Positions 36,382-48,313 of a stretch of DNA of 64,000 nt are shown here, piece by piece. A program made the translations under genes and the position numbers. Source of the DNA: Heterobilharzia americana (Eukaryota; Platyhelminthes; Trematoda; Strigeidida; Schistosomatidae); the NCBI GenBank assembly GCA_944470555.2, contig OX104129.1, positions 44,549,998 to 44,613,997 on the forward strand, given 5' to 3'. How positions within the stretch are numbered: position 1 is the stretch's first letter; every line of letters begins with the position of its first letter. The notes below the pieces were generated by a model. That model was given only the letters and a program-made list of their open reading frames with translations, had not been told where the DNA came from and ran no database searches.

Positions 36382-36573
36382 TTGTGTTCTTCCAAGGTAT
36401 TTAAAGACTGACTGATTAGCTGAGTTAAGTAGTGAGATGGTTATGGGGCATTAACCATTTCATTTATTAGAAAAGTCGCATCAACTCTGGTGGTTGGGTT
36501 GTTAGAGAAATTAATTTGTTAGATGTTACGGACCTATGCGACTTGCGACTGTAGTTAGATGTTCTTGCATCTA

Positions 36574-36840
36574 TTAGTGACTGAGTATAGTGCTCAGTTT
36601 TTTACTATGGCTTTCGACATGACTTTTAAGAATGGCCGCTAAAGTTGGAGGATTTACGAAGGTTACAGGTATTTGAAAACAGTTATTATTCATGGTATCC
36701 AAGTGTGACATGATGTCCGCTATAGCTGCACCGTCAACTTGTTTATACATAGTAGCGTTGAAGTGGAACTGAACATCTTCAGTGCATAAAAGCAGGAGAC
36801 GCTTCATGTTCTTTTGTGGGAGTTGGTTATCTTCTTTGTA
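36574..36840 (-). mobile_element. Penelope-like element fragment 3
   Basis: The minus strand reads DNQLPQKNMKRLLLLCTED, VQFHFNATMYKQVDG, then a decayed AAIADIMSHLDTMN where VAMGSPLGPILAD is expected. This is the Penelope-type RT block also seen at 34420-34500 and 20310-20400 on the plus strand. It is oriented head to head with fragment 4. Confidence 0.7.
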
Positions 36841-36969
36841 TTAGCAAATGATGTTTGTTGTCTTAAGGAGAAGTATACTCGTGGGCAGGGAAAATATGTC
36901 ATATGAAGCTAGGAATTTTCCCTTTCGTTTAACCGAAAGAATAAAACATCTCGATTGGTCTTACACTAT

Positions 36970-37725
36970 CCTAAAATCTGCAGTTGATCAAATAATATCT
37001 TATTCAAGATATGTTGATGATACTTTTTATTATCTTTGGAAACATTCAGCAAGTAAAGAAGCTGCTCCAACATTTCAACAGTGCACATTTTAGTATTAAG
37101 TTTACGGCGGAACGTGAGGAGAAGCGGTCATCATTTATACTTCAACAGCTTCTGCCCAATCAACTACTAGAGAGGTTTAATGAAGATGTTATACCAGAGG
37201 GCAGAGGTTATGCTCCCAAGATAAAGTACAAGAAGTTCAACTAGTCTAACAATATCTATACACTGTAACGATTATCCGGTGAAGTTCGTGCAAAAGTACT
37301 GCAAAATCAAGGAGAAGAGAGAGGAATGTAACATTATTGAAAATAAATCATTGTTTCTTACTTTGGCTTTCAAGGGAGATGTTACAACAAAAATCAACAG
37401 GAAAATTGGAAGTGCAGTGTTCACAACCTATCCGGCTGCGAGGCTTGCCTCACTGTACCAAACAACATATGCAATTAAACAATCCAAATTAAACAACTTT
37501 CCATTCATTGTTAGCTCAAACTGTGTTTATCAACTAAAATATCCCTTTGGTAACCAGTAAGTAGGAAGAACAGAGAGGCGGTTGTCTACTCGGATTGCCG
37601 AGCACATACCAAAGAGTCTACGTCTTAGAGGTCCATCTTCATTCATTAGTGCAAGAGCTGCTCACTTATGTGATACAGGACGTTTTTCTTATAGAGAATT
37701 CATATGAATTGAAAAATATTATACT
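36970..37725 (+). mobile_element. Penelope-like element fragment 4 with GIY-YIG remnant
   Basis: 36995-37110 encodes YSRYVDDTFIIFGNIQQVKK across a frameshift, the intact catalytic YVDD box, and FNSAHFSIKFTAEREE. 37279-37557 is open: LTLAFKGDVTTKIN, YPAARLASLYQTTYAIKQSK and SSNCVYQLKYPFGNQ. A TAA at 37558-37560 sits where the Tyr of the YVGRT box is expected, and VGRTERRLSTRIAEHIPKSL follows, the core of a GIY-YIG endonuclease, then ARAAHLCDTGRFSYREF. It is the clearest Penelope-like copy here, but broken by the stop and frameshifts. Confidence 0.85.
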
Positions 37726-38719
37726 TCGCATGTTTGTAATTCATTAGATTTTTATAAGGTATTATGATGTACCCATATTTAATTCGGTTAGTATTTATGT
37801 TACTGTTTTAGCCAGTGCAACCTCTTCTGATAAACCTACGAGCCTTTCATCCACCAGGAAATTTATTGCTTCCTGCTCTTGATCTGATTTCCAAGTTCGG
37901 TTAGTTAGCTATTATTGATTATTCAGTTTTAATTGATATGTATAACTGCTTCTTTGCAGTGTCATCGAAAGAGTGGTTTTAATACTGTATTCTGTCACAA
38001 GCAAACACCACTTTTTATGTAGAAATGGTGCTTGTGTTGAAGGCTCAAGGTAATCGAATACTTTAAGCTGTGATATAGAGGAATATTGTCAGTATTTGTG
38101 AAAGGTGAAAGTTTAAACTGCTAAGTAGACTGTGTTTTGGCGAGTTAACCAAAAAGCCTCTTTTGTCAATTTGTCGAATCCAACTGTTTGTTTGAAGTTG
38201 GATAATATTCTGGTGGATCAGAGTTGACTTCTATCACAAACTGATTGTATTAATATATCAGAACGAAAACGTGTTTGGTTCTCAATTGTCCTTTATGGTT
38301 ATGTAACCAGTTTCATTTTATCACAACATACCGGTAACCGACACTTAAAAAGCAACTGGAATCCTCATACTAATCAAAACTCTCTTCTTGAACTTTTGTA
38401 TCTGTTACGAGCGCATGGATGAGGACAGTTAGTGCAGTTTTCTAGGGAATATCCACTTTCATTGTTTCTACTTAACTCTGTTAACTATGCACTGATTCAG
38501 GTGAGTTTGCGAGAAATCGTTAGTTTGACTGTTAGACTTAGTTCTAATAAGAGATGCTGACAAATTATGAGATACACTGAGTAAAGGGACGGAAATTCTG
38601 AATATTTTGGCTTACTTTTTGCACCTATCAAATGGATGATATAACAGGATTGGTGTGCAGCGACCCCTGACTAAGGCATAGGGAATGCAAAACAAACAGT
38701 AAACGCTTTTTCAGCTTAG
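37726..38719. other. No recognised gene
   Basis: No coding or repeat homology is recognised. Confidence 0.4.
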
Positions 38720-39110
38720 ATGTGGGATGCTAGGTAAGGAGGACAAGTCACTCGGTGAGCCTGTGAACGTTCACCAACTGAGATGGCTGAAACATATGTC
38801 TGCTGAGTTATCGCTCACTTCAACGAATGCTGACAACTGAAGTAGGCTTAGGCTGGAAAAAAGCTAAGAACGATCAGAACAAAAAATATCTTCGATCCGT
38901 GATGTTTTTGGCTGTTTCCTTGGTGAGACCAGCATATGTTCCTGAAATCCTAAAAGTAATAAGAATCCATGTTTGGAGACTGTCCTCCTCCTTTCTTAGT
39001 CATCAACAAATTTCGAACAGTTTATTAATCTTTGCCCGTCTGTTATTCATCTTAACTCCCATACAGTTTCAGTCATTTCAGGAACAATCCAATTCCTAAC
39101 AATTCGTCAT
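38720..39110 (+). mobile_element. LINE family 2, C-terminal fragment plus inverted-repeat arm
   Basis: 38740-38880 matches the LINE family 2 C-terminus (VNVHQLRWLKH-like, then QRMLTTEVGLGWKKAKNDQ). 38984-39103 is unrelated to that protein but is an inverted copy of 24941-25058. Inactive. Confidence 0.65.
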
Positions 39111-39239
39111 GTTGTAAAGTGTAGCGACATGAACGAATGAACTTCTTCGCAAGGTTCCACATTATTTTGTCAACCGGTCTTGTAATGAAAATAATTCTCT
39201 CTTGCAAATTTGTGGTGACTTATTCGAATGGATAGACAG

Positions 39240-41110
39240 ACAGACGCAAAATCAACGGGAAACCTCACACGGAAGTTCATTGGTTCAAGTTGCCACACTT
39301 ACCAGTAGTACATAAAAAAGAAGTGGTTAGAAAAGGAGTGATATCAAAGTAGGCAAAGTTGAGTGAGAGAATAAGCAATCTGAAGATAAAGTTTAGTGCA
39401 AATATTCAAGCCTTAGAGGATGTCAAGGAGTGTATAAATCTGCGCCACTGTGGCCGAATTTCAGATATTTCACCTAGAGTCCTCAACCACTGATTCCTAT
39501 CGTCTCTGTGACTTCAGACAGGCAGTCTACATCTCCAATCACGGCTCAAATATCACAGTCAGACTTCATCAGCTTGTGCCACATGTTGTTCTAGCCATCC
39601 TGAACCTTCTTCAAAACCAAGTCAACTTCCTTGAGCATAGCATGTCAGGGTAGGCGGTGACGTGGCATGCGCAGTGTACGCCCAGGGCATCTCAGTCAAT
39701 AAAGGTTCAGGACCTCAACAATCGACTTGTCTGTCTTGGTTAGTACCTTTCGCCTAACCTCAACATTGCTTACACAATGATTTCACAAAATGCAAGCAAT
39801 GCTGAGAAGGCACATGATCGAAACTCTGTAATCGCTTCATATCTTCTACTTTCAACGGCCATGTCTCAGTTGTATAACAGGACAAAGTGGACTGAAGCTC
39901 AGTATACTCGTCCTTTGATAGATAGATATAGTCGGATATCTCGTCAGTCCGCACCACATGACGCAAGTTGGCACATAACAAACGAGCCTTATGTATCCGA
40001 GCTGAGACTTTGTCACCAACTAACCTGTTCGAACTGATGCAACTCCCAAAGTAAGTGAAGTGATGGACACATTTTAACAATTCACCACCTGTTGTTAAAC
40101 TGGGAGTAGTGGACGACGATAGGTCCTGGAGCATCATCCTACATCTGACACATGACAGTGAAATGCATGCCAAACATAAACAAATCTTTGCTCAACCTGT
40201 CCAGAAGACCCTGGATTTCGTCAGCGTCTGAATACTCTGAGTTAACCAAGTGCTCTCCAGGGAGTAAATCAGTCTCTGTGAAGTCAGACGCACATAGGGT
40301 TATGTATTTCAGAACGTCTATAACGAAGCTGAATAGGAACAGTAATAACAGGCATTCGTAACTGACGCCACTAGTTGTCGCCAATTCAGATGATAGCTCT
40401 GTAAGCTCCTGCATGATGACGTGAGTTCGAACAGAGTGTTTTAATAAACACTACATACTTACTCGGTACTCCCCTCACAAACAGACACTGCCACAACATC
40501 CATCGATTGATAGAGTCGAATGCCACTTTCAGGTCAGTAAATATAGCAAGTGTCGGCCACTAACCGGTAAGTATACCTACGTCCCATAACCTGACGAAAT
40601 GTGGAGGTTTAATCGATGCACCCTCACCTAGATCTGAAACCTTCCTCGTTTTCTTGAGCTTCAGTAAGGCATGGGATAACTATGAACCCTAGGATTTCGG
40701 ACACGATATTTGTCAAACTGTGGTCCGATGGTTTGGGGAGGTGACTATCAACCAGTTAATCACAAGTTGGTACCCTGCTTCGCCTATCGAGGTTTAGGCA
40801 GTCAGGTAGTATCACTGGCCGTCACACAATAAGTATGACTCATTGTCTAATGCACGGATGTACGTAAAGTGACTGATTAAGTTCCGTTCTCGTTTAATAC
40901 TGATTCCCCTTTGGCTATCACAAGAAAACTTCTCTCCCTTATAAACTACCTCTAATTTCTGTACACTGCCTAGTACCTCCGTCACTTTAATTAGCAATTT
41001 CCTATCTCCGTCCCTGAAAACTTCGGGTGGCCAACTGTCATGTCCTGCTTTGCATCGTTTCAGACTTGACACAGCCTACTTAGCTTCAAGAAGAGTTGGA
41101 TTCAAATTCA
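39240..41110 (-). mobile_element. LINE family 2, reverse transcriptase to 3' end, degenerate
   Basis: On the minus strand, SLKRCKAGHDSWPPEVFRDG and LLIKVTEVLGSVQKLE mark the RT start (41072-40930). After a SINE insertion (40713-40903) come IFTDLKVAFDSINRW (motif A, about 40550-40500), LFLFSFVIDVLKYITL, LLPGEHLVNSEYSDADEI (motif C decayed to YSDAD), FTYFGSCISSNRLVGDKVSA and ELQSTLSCYTTETWPLKVED. The C-terminal stretch follows, then a 3' UTR down to about 39240. Multiple frameshifts; inactive. Confidence 0.8.
40713..40903 (+). repeat. tRNA-like SINE, copy 4
   Basis: AACTGTGGTCCGATGGTTTG (A-box-like), TATCAACCAGTTAATCACAA, GCCTATCGAGGTTTAGGCAG, CAGGTAGTATCACTGGCCGT. Same family as 13041, 14628 (reverse) and 35165. 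It splits the reverse transcriptase of the LINE at 39240-41110. Confidence 0.7.
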
Positions 41111-42078
41111 GGCTAAATGTTGGGCTACCTAAGTGTTGCTGTGGGGCAGCTGAACTGTGTTTCAAAGTGTTCTGCCTGTTCTAGGACATTATCAGTGGCA
41201 ATCCTCCAACGATGACTTACAGCAATGCAATCTACCTGAGTCCGTCATTGGTTTGAAGTCTCTCCTTATGCACAAAGCTAGTTCTGGCCAGAAACGAGTG
41301 ATTGTCGGGACAAAATCGCTACAAATGATCACCGTTGTTAGTTTGTTGGCATGGGATTTCGTAAATACTTCCAAGATGCCTTTTCGATTGGCTCAGCTTC
41401 CCTGCTTGAGCAGTAAATTCATCTGCTAACTTGACTATATCTGAACAGCTTCCCATAGAATTCACACTTTGCCTCATCCGAACTGCACATAGGCATAGTT
41501 TAACGTTTCTAATCGAGATATGAAGGTAGATTAGTGGAAGCAGAGCAGTTGTTCATTGGCGTTATTACACTATTATCCAAGTTCTAACCATCCATCAAGG
41601 TTAAGAAGGTTGATTGATAGCAGTAACTTTGACAAGGAAGGTGGGGCTCACTTTCTGAGTTGTCAGGAAGGCTTATTGCAATGACCCATTGATTTATACT
41701 AGCTGAAACCACTGTTGTTTAAGGTTCTATTTTGTGGATAAAGTCTGTTAATACATCATTTTGAGGGGTTGATCAAATATTGTGGTTTATTAGAGTAATT
41801 AGGCTCGCAATATGTCAAATTTTGAATTGAATTTGCGATGTCTTAGTAAACTTTGGTTTTCATTGCCTCATCAAAATAGTGTCATGGAGAATTTTCTTCT
41901 GTCAGCGCTTCGTTTCTGGAATGTTAATCAGCAGCAGCATTGCAAATTTCGCGTTGCCTTTCCCAATTAGGAATTGATTTTAAGCCATTGATATGTAGGA
42001 AAAAAGTTTCAAATAGCTAATTTTTCTAATTTTTTGTGTTTACATACTTTTATGATAAATATACACATTCTAATACAG
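41111..42078. other. Upstream of HMGXB4-like exons; possible first exon
   Basis: No recognised element. At 41812 an ATG opens a 52-codon frame (MSNFELNLRCL...). A donor-like A|GTAAAC at about 41843 would leave phase 1, matching the acceptor at 42078. It is a weak candidate for the first coding exon of the downstream gene. Confidence 0.3.
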
Positions 42079-45000
42079 ACGGTTTAGCTTCATTTGAAGC
42101 GGAAAAATTGGTTACAAATACTGCTTTCAGTGGCCTGCCTACTATTTCTGAAGAGAATGTAGAGGAAGCATCAACAACAGCTAATTCTTCATCTGCACCA
42201 ACTACTGGTCGAATGAAGAGCAGTGCGGGAATAAACGATATTGATTTTGAGGTTAGTCTTGACCAATTCTGTGTACACTTTCATTAGTTAAGTCAAAAAG
42301 TTCTGTAGTGGTTATACTAAGCATTTCAAGGTTTGGTGTGTTCCATATATTAGTTTAACTTTTATTATCACAACTAACTACTTTGTTTGGTCGACATGAT
42401 ACTCAAATGAGGTTCTCTAATATTCTAAGGGTATATTTTGGGAATGCTGAAAATATATCTTACATCAATAAAGGTGGGAGGGGGAGTGGCTTAGTTAAAT
42501 ATGCTGATGGTTTCACTCATGTTACAAACAGACACATTAAGGTGAAATTTCGCACAGAAATGCAGTTTCATACTATCATATTTCGTAGTGGCATAGAAGG
42601 GGAGAATCATCAGAAATAGAATGATAATAAAATTACGGAGTAGAAAACCGTGAATCATAAACGCTTGTTTTGAACACCTAATGAACGAAATATAGTACTC
42701 AAATTACTCGATTTTAACGAGGAAGAAAACAGTACTGAACTGTAGAAATTTACTTCAATCGAAAGAGTATAAAAAACGGGATACAGCTCATTGGTTTATA
42801 TGCTATTAGGGAGTCTGACGATATCCTGTTTATTCCTCAAAGAAGCCAGAAAAGTTTTCACAGCTAATCATGGCATGTCGGACGTTCGCGAAAAGCCACA
42901 ACCATAAATGTGAGGCTCATTGACTAAAGGACTCTCTAGAAACGTGTATAACTTCCCATGATCACCAACAAAAGTATATAAACCGTTAATTTTTTTTTAC
43001 TTATTCGAGTGAAAAATGAGCCTTGATCATTTTTGCTGCTTTTCTGTTTTCGAGGAGCCGGGCGACCATTGAGAGTGAAGCCCATGGTTATTGTTCGGAA
43101 TGCTACCCTTACGTATATATATACCACAAGGATATATCATCTACAATAGGAAATAGCGTCGTTGAAAGTGGTAAAAACGAGCGGTACACATGAGGTGTGA
43201 AACATGCGCGAAGTAAAATTATAAATTTAAGGCATAAAGAATTTAATTTTTGGGATTTAACATCCCTAGCAAAAACTACAAATATGTACCCAAGGATCTT
43301 AAAAACTTACTTGAACTTATCGCTTCATGATCTTCATCACAAATGGATTGATGTTTTTCGTTGTAAACTGAGGTAGACAGTGATCAGGATTTGTCTAAGA
43401 GTACCACTTTGACTAGTGTTTCAATTTAACCTATACTTTTTGACCCCATCTTTAAAGTACCCTTGAATGAATATCACTAGGTTCAGATACTTTACCTAGT
43501 TTTAGGTCTCAAGTAGCATTCTACTCTTCTGTAACTGTTAGCGAGTCTGTGTCAGTGTTCTCTTCTGTCTGTGGTTTGATAGTGTTTTGTCGAAGTTCAA
43601 CTCTGAGCTAACATTCTGATAAAAGTGATTATCATACTTCGGTAAATGCCTAGTTCTCTCCTAATTGAAATATGAACTTAATTTTCTGATGTTAAGGCAC
43701 TCATCAGATAAACTTCCAGATGCATATTTCTTATACTCATCCAAATGCAGATAGATGTATGCATACTCCAGTGAACATATCGTATTTGAATCAGGTAATC
43801 CATGAACAGCAATTTTCCACATGTCAAAAGTATTCAATAAGAATATGATCTGTCTGCATCCGTCGTTAGTTTCGTGGCCAGTAAGTAAGAAAGCGTCTTT
43901 CCGTACGTCCGGCTGTCTGTCTTATCTGTCAACAGCTGTAAGTTGATCGGGTGCGGTTTTGTTGCGCTAGCTAGTTGAGATCAAGCAAGTAAACACTCTT
44001 GAGTCCTGAATTCCTGTCTCAGCATGCATTAGTGGCCAAAAATTCCGTAGTTTTGGCCTATAAAACTTGGTATCACATTGGACTTCTGGTTCGAATCTTG
44101 AATATTCAAAAATGTAGTTGTCAGTTTTATCTTTAGAAACTAGAACTGGTATTCTGTTGACTTAGAATTCAAGTTGACTAGAATGCGAAGAAACTGTGAC
44201 AATGTTAGTGTTGTTAACCGGAGACAGAAGAGAAAAAAAGTTGGTACTCATCAGTTCGCTTTTGCGTTTTGTTGAGAAAAGAGGTACACAAAAGCTTTGG
44301 TTGTGACTGGTCACAGACAATATTTAGAAAATTTGTCCTTCTCAAGAAATATCTTAACATCAGTAACGGAGAACTCCAGCGTAAGGCAAAATAAAGCTTC
44401 TAGGAGTGATTTGTTTTCTCATAGTTGTTAACCCAAAATATGAGCATGAGGAGGAATCACACATTTAGTATATATTCATCATAAGATCATTAGAACCTTG
44501 TGCACCCTGCCGTTCTATTTATGATCATGTTTTAAGTGATAAAAATTGCTAACTACATTAATCGTTCTTTCTATTCTAAATAACCGTAACTTCTGTACAT
44601 TCCATACATCAAGGAATTTAAACACTACAGGCGCCTGAATGGTTATTCACTCTTTGTACATGTGAATAAAAAAAAGTATGAATCCTTTCCGGGGTCTACA
44701 CCGATTGATGACATAAATGATTCTAATGATAACCAAACTGGTTTGAGTGCAACTGGTTCAGGAAAGGATAATCAGAAGTCATCCAACCGTAGATGGCAGG
44801 TTTGTTAACTGTGTTTATATTCCTTTATTTTTGGTGTTTTATTTCATTTATTTAATTCAGTAATAAGAGGATATGTATGTAGTATGTATAATTGAACTTT
44901 TATTGTGTAAATACATTTTTTATTATTATGGATCTACTTATACCAACAACTTGTGAAGTTTAGATAGCAGGTTTCCTGTTATACGTGGCCTACTTTGCCT

Positions 45001-48000
45001 ACTTTGATATTATCTAAAATTTATCGATTCTCCTTTCTGAAAGTCTACTGTTTTTTTCTTAGGAGGCATATGCAACATATTTACTCAGCAAACTGCTGAT
45101 CCAAAATCTTTTCCTTAATTATTTTCTACGACCTGAAAATTTTCTTGTCTTAGTAAATACGTTCATTGTTGTCACTAATGTTCTGGAACCATTTGAGCAG
45201 CGAGTTTGATTTAATCATTATTTGAATAGCTTTGAATATAATCCCAGGGTGTTAAGAAAATCATAATGAGATTCTATTGAAGAAGCTGTTGCATACACAG
45301 GGAAAAAATATTCAAAAGAAATCTTTTTTAATTTTCTAAACACTCTGGAAGTGTATTAAAACGTATGCGATGAAAGTTTATTGTTGAGCAATCATATATA
45401 GTATTTGTTTTAGGTAGCCTTTGAAATCTTTTTAATATCTTACAAGACTTCAAGATCGAACTTCACTCTGACATAATTAAATAAATTGACTATTAATTAG
45501 ATGACTTACAGACAAAAATATTTTTAGAATCTCAATAAACTATATTATGCAAACAGATGATTCATTGGAACGTGTTGGAATCGATAACAGACATCCTCTG
45601 TTTTCAATAACGTATTTCACAGCCAAATCTATGAATTCAAGACTATGAACTTCAGCTCATGATTGATACTAATGTATTAAATCTTGTAAACTCCTAGCTG
45701 AAGGTCAGACAAATCTCTTCAGTGGCTTTAAAGAACTCTGTTGAATTTTACTGAGATCAGTCGGTTAGTGACATGATCTATTCCAGCAAGCATATAATAA
45801 CTCAAAAAAAGCTAACAAGTATGGAGGTATTAGAAAATTTTTATTAACTCACTTTCATTGTAATAAAGGAATTTATGTAGCAGGGTACAACTATGTTTCT
45901 GGAAACATTATCATTCTAGTTCATGGGATTTTTATCTTCACAGTAGAACAAAGCAATATCCTGATTTTAGAGGCGAAGAGTGAATAGATGATTTCTAGGA
46001 AGAAGTCAAGTAAACAGAATATATTTTAAATCTGGTGATGCGAGATGACCGAGTTTAACAGTGAACCTGGGGACATTACTTGATAAGGAATAGAAAAGAA
46101 TACAGTTCGAGTAATCGGAGATTGTCCCCGCTGAAATTTCGTACCACGTAAAACATGTCTAAGAGACAGTTCGTGATAAACGAAGTTAGTTTGCTCATTA
46201 GGACTTCGGGAAACAAGGACAGTTGTAATCCATATCATTTTCACCGAAGTGGTTTACCCACTTTCCATGATCATGCTTTTAGTGGAAATCTGTCGATCCA
46301 AACCGTGAAAAAACATTTTATTGAACTTAGAATTGTAAACAAATAAAATGCATTGCTAAAAACATGAGTGATTGAATTTATCGCCATAAAATACCGATTT
46401 CTTATCACTAGTGTTATCTGGATATCAAATGACTATGAATTGGAAAACTATCAGGTTCAATTTCGCAACATCAGGTCACTTTTTCTGGTTGTTGAACGAC
46501 CGTAAGCTTTGCTTGATTTGACTTATCATCTTTTTTGTAAATTAAATTATGATAAATTATTTACCATATGGAAGAGGCGAACGGTGTATTTTTAAAAAAA
46601 AATGTTTTGGTAAATATCCTTCGCTTATGACATTTCTATATCTGATTCCTATAGCATATCTACACTACAACTGTTGTTATGATCTATATTACGCGATCTT
46701 TGGTATAAACTGTTACTCAGTGGTTGCCAAGTAAAAAGAGCTTATCCTTATTGATAATTTTGAGGTTTGGAAGCAAGTACTGCACTAGCACTTTGTTATG
46801 GACATTGTCTTGCTTTTTTAGTGATTAACCGTCGTATTTCTGCTTGTTTATTCTTTCCCGTCATACCCATTTCCATTCATTTATTGGCTTCACAGCACTC
46901 TATTGCTATGGATAACTTTATCTAGATGGTTAATGAAATATTCAACTGACTATTGTTACAGGTTTATTTATAAAATCAATTGAATCAGAAAGGACAACTT
47001 TCTTAGAGAAATTAATTTATCTAGGATTGCACAAGTCTCTTGTTTTTGTTCATTCAAGGCTTTATGGTTGACAATGCCAGAGAAAGTTAAACGAGAATGG
47101 AAAAACAAGGCAAAACGTCTTTTGAAACAAATCGAACAGCATGGAAAACGTGAAGTGTTCTCAGAAGATCGAAAAATCAAGGAACGTGATCGATTAGAAG
47201 TCCAATTAGGCCGCACTCAAACAACGTCGTACAGTCTACTTGATCTGGCTGCTCATTTTCAATTGTTAAGCGACCGGTTCTCAGTGTTTTCTAAGAATGT
47301 CAATGATTATGAGGTAATCGAAAGTGATATTGTTAATTTGATAATGTAAAAAGTTTCAATCGACCTTGGAATTTGTAACATATTAGCAGTGCATATTGAA
47401 ACAAGAGCCTTTTTCTTCGAAACATTTCGTAATATACCCTTGTTACCGATTTAGCTGAGTTTTAGAAGATAAGCCCAAAACGCTCAGTATGAAACCATTG
47501 ATACCGTTCACTCTGCATACAGTGTTACTTGTAAGTGAATACAGATATTTTATGACTTATTTTCTAAAATATTTTCAGTATGGTATATGATTGCACAAGT
47601 ACTTGTTCCGAAGGCAAGTCACTGTTGCTGGCTAGAACGTCTACTCCAAATTTGTATAATTTTTTCCTCTAAAGATCTGACCAGCAGCTACATCTTGAAG
47701 CTTAGTTAGTTGAGCGTCAGGCCGGTAACTCGGAGGCTGCTGGCTCGAATCTTGCCGTGACCCAGGTTGGTTAGTTCATCGTCTGTCATCACAGCGTACA
47801 AATCTAGAATGAATGCATGCTTGCTTATGATTCGCAGTATCTTTCTATTAGTCGTGGAAATTTTATGTTCAGTTCTCCACATAAATTTATTTCTTATAAA
47901 TGAACTAAATATGTTCATTTGCTCCTCGAACAAAGTAAGAAGGGATTCAATCAATTAGTGTATACTAGTCAACTATTATCACATGCATATCTGAAGAAGG

Positions 48001-48244
48001 ATTTCTCTCTTCATTTGGAGATGAGTGGCTTTATTGTACAGCATTCACATTATAATTTTCGTTCTTTATTTTATAGGGACCAATAGACCCAGTGGGTGTT
48101 GAATCCTTACTACTAGATGGAATTCTAACATGTTTAATCCCATTGATCGCTTTAGCTGGTGAATTGGAAACATTTTCAGAAGTTCCTGATCGTAAAACTA
48201 TATGTGATGCTTTAACCAATTTAACCTTTATTGCTCCATTCTAA
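42079..48244 (+). CDS. HMGXB4: HMG-box protein, HMGXB4/HMG2L1-like (5' end not found)
   Basis: Four exons join in phase: 42079-42251, 44614-44799, 47059-47313 and 48077-48244 (TAA at 48242), giving 260 residues. The first exon starts in phase 1, so at least one upstream exon is missing. Residues 59-82 (YRRLNGYSLFVHVNKKKY) form HMG-box helix 1. A Ser/Asn/Asp-rich insertion of about 25 residues follows, then RRWQALWLTMPEKVKREW and KNKAKRLLKQ (about 117-145) complete the box. The C-terminal part (TTSYSLLDLAAHFQLLSDRF, then PVGVESLLLDGILTCLIPL and ICDALTNLTFIAPF) matches the conserved tail of vertebrate HMGXB4. That tail, rather than the box alone, decides the call. Known relatives are nuclear DNA-binding regulators linked to Wnt signalling. 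The alternative 44631 acceptor is out of phase; 44614 is in phase. Confidence 0.85.
47690..47770 (+). repeat. tRNA-like sequence in HMGXB4-like intron
   Basis: TTAGTTAGTTGAGCGTCAGG (A-box-like) and CTGGCTCGAATCTTGC (B-box-like) with tRNA-like spacing. The arms do not fold into a full cloverleaf, so this is more likely a SINE head or tRNA pseudogene than a gene. Confidence 0.5.
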
Positions 48245-48307
48245 ACCTGAAAAACTGATATATCTTTATTCAGCCTTGGTAATATAGTTGTATTTGAAAG
48301 AAGTGTA

Positions 48308-48313
48308 AATAAA
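48308..48313 (+). promoter_or_regulatory. Polyadenylation signal of the HMGXB4-like gene
   Basis: AATAAA, 64 nt after the stop codon. Confidence 0.75.

Noticed and set aside
42383..42619. 78-codon open frame in the first HMGXB4-like intron
   Set aside because: No recognised motif and no splice support; probably chance.
44631..44799. HMGXB4 exon starting at the better-looking CTACAG acceptor (44630)
   Set aside because: It would leave the reading frame out of phase with the exon ending at 42251; the acceptor at 44613 is in phase and adds EFKHYR to the box.
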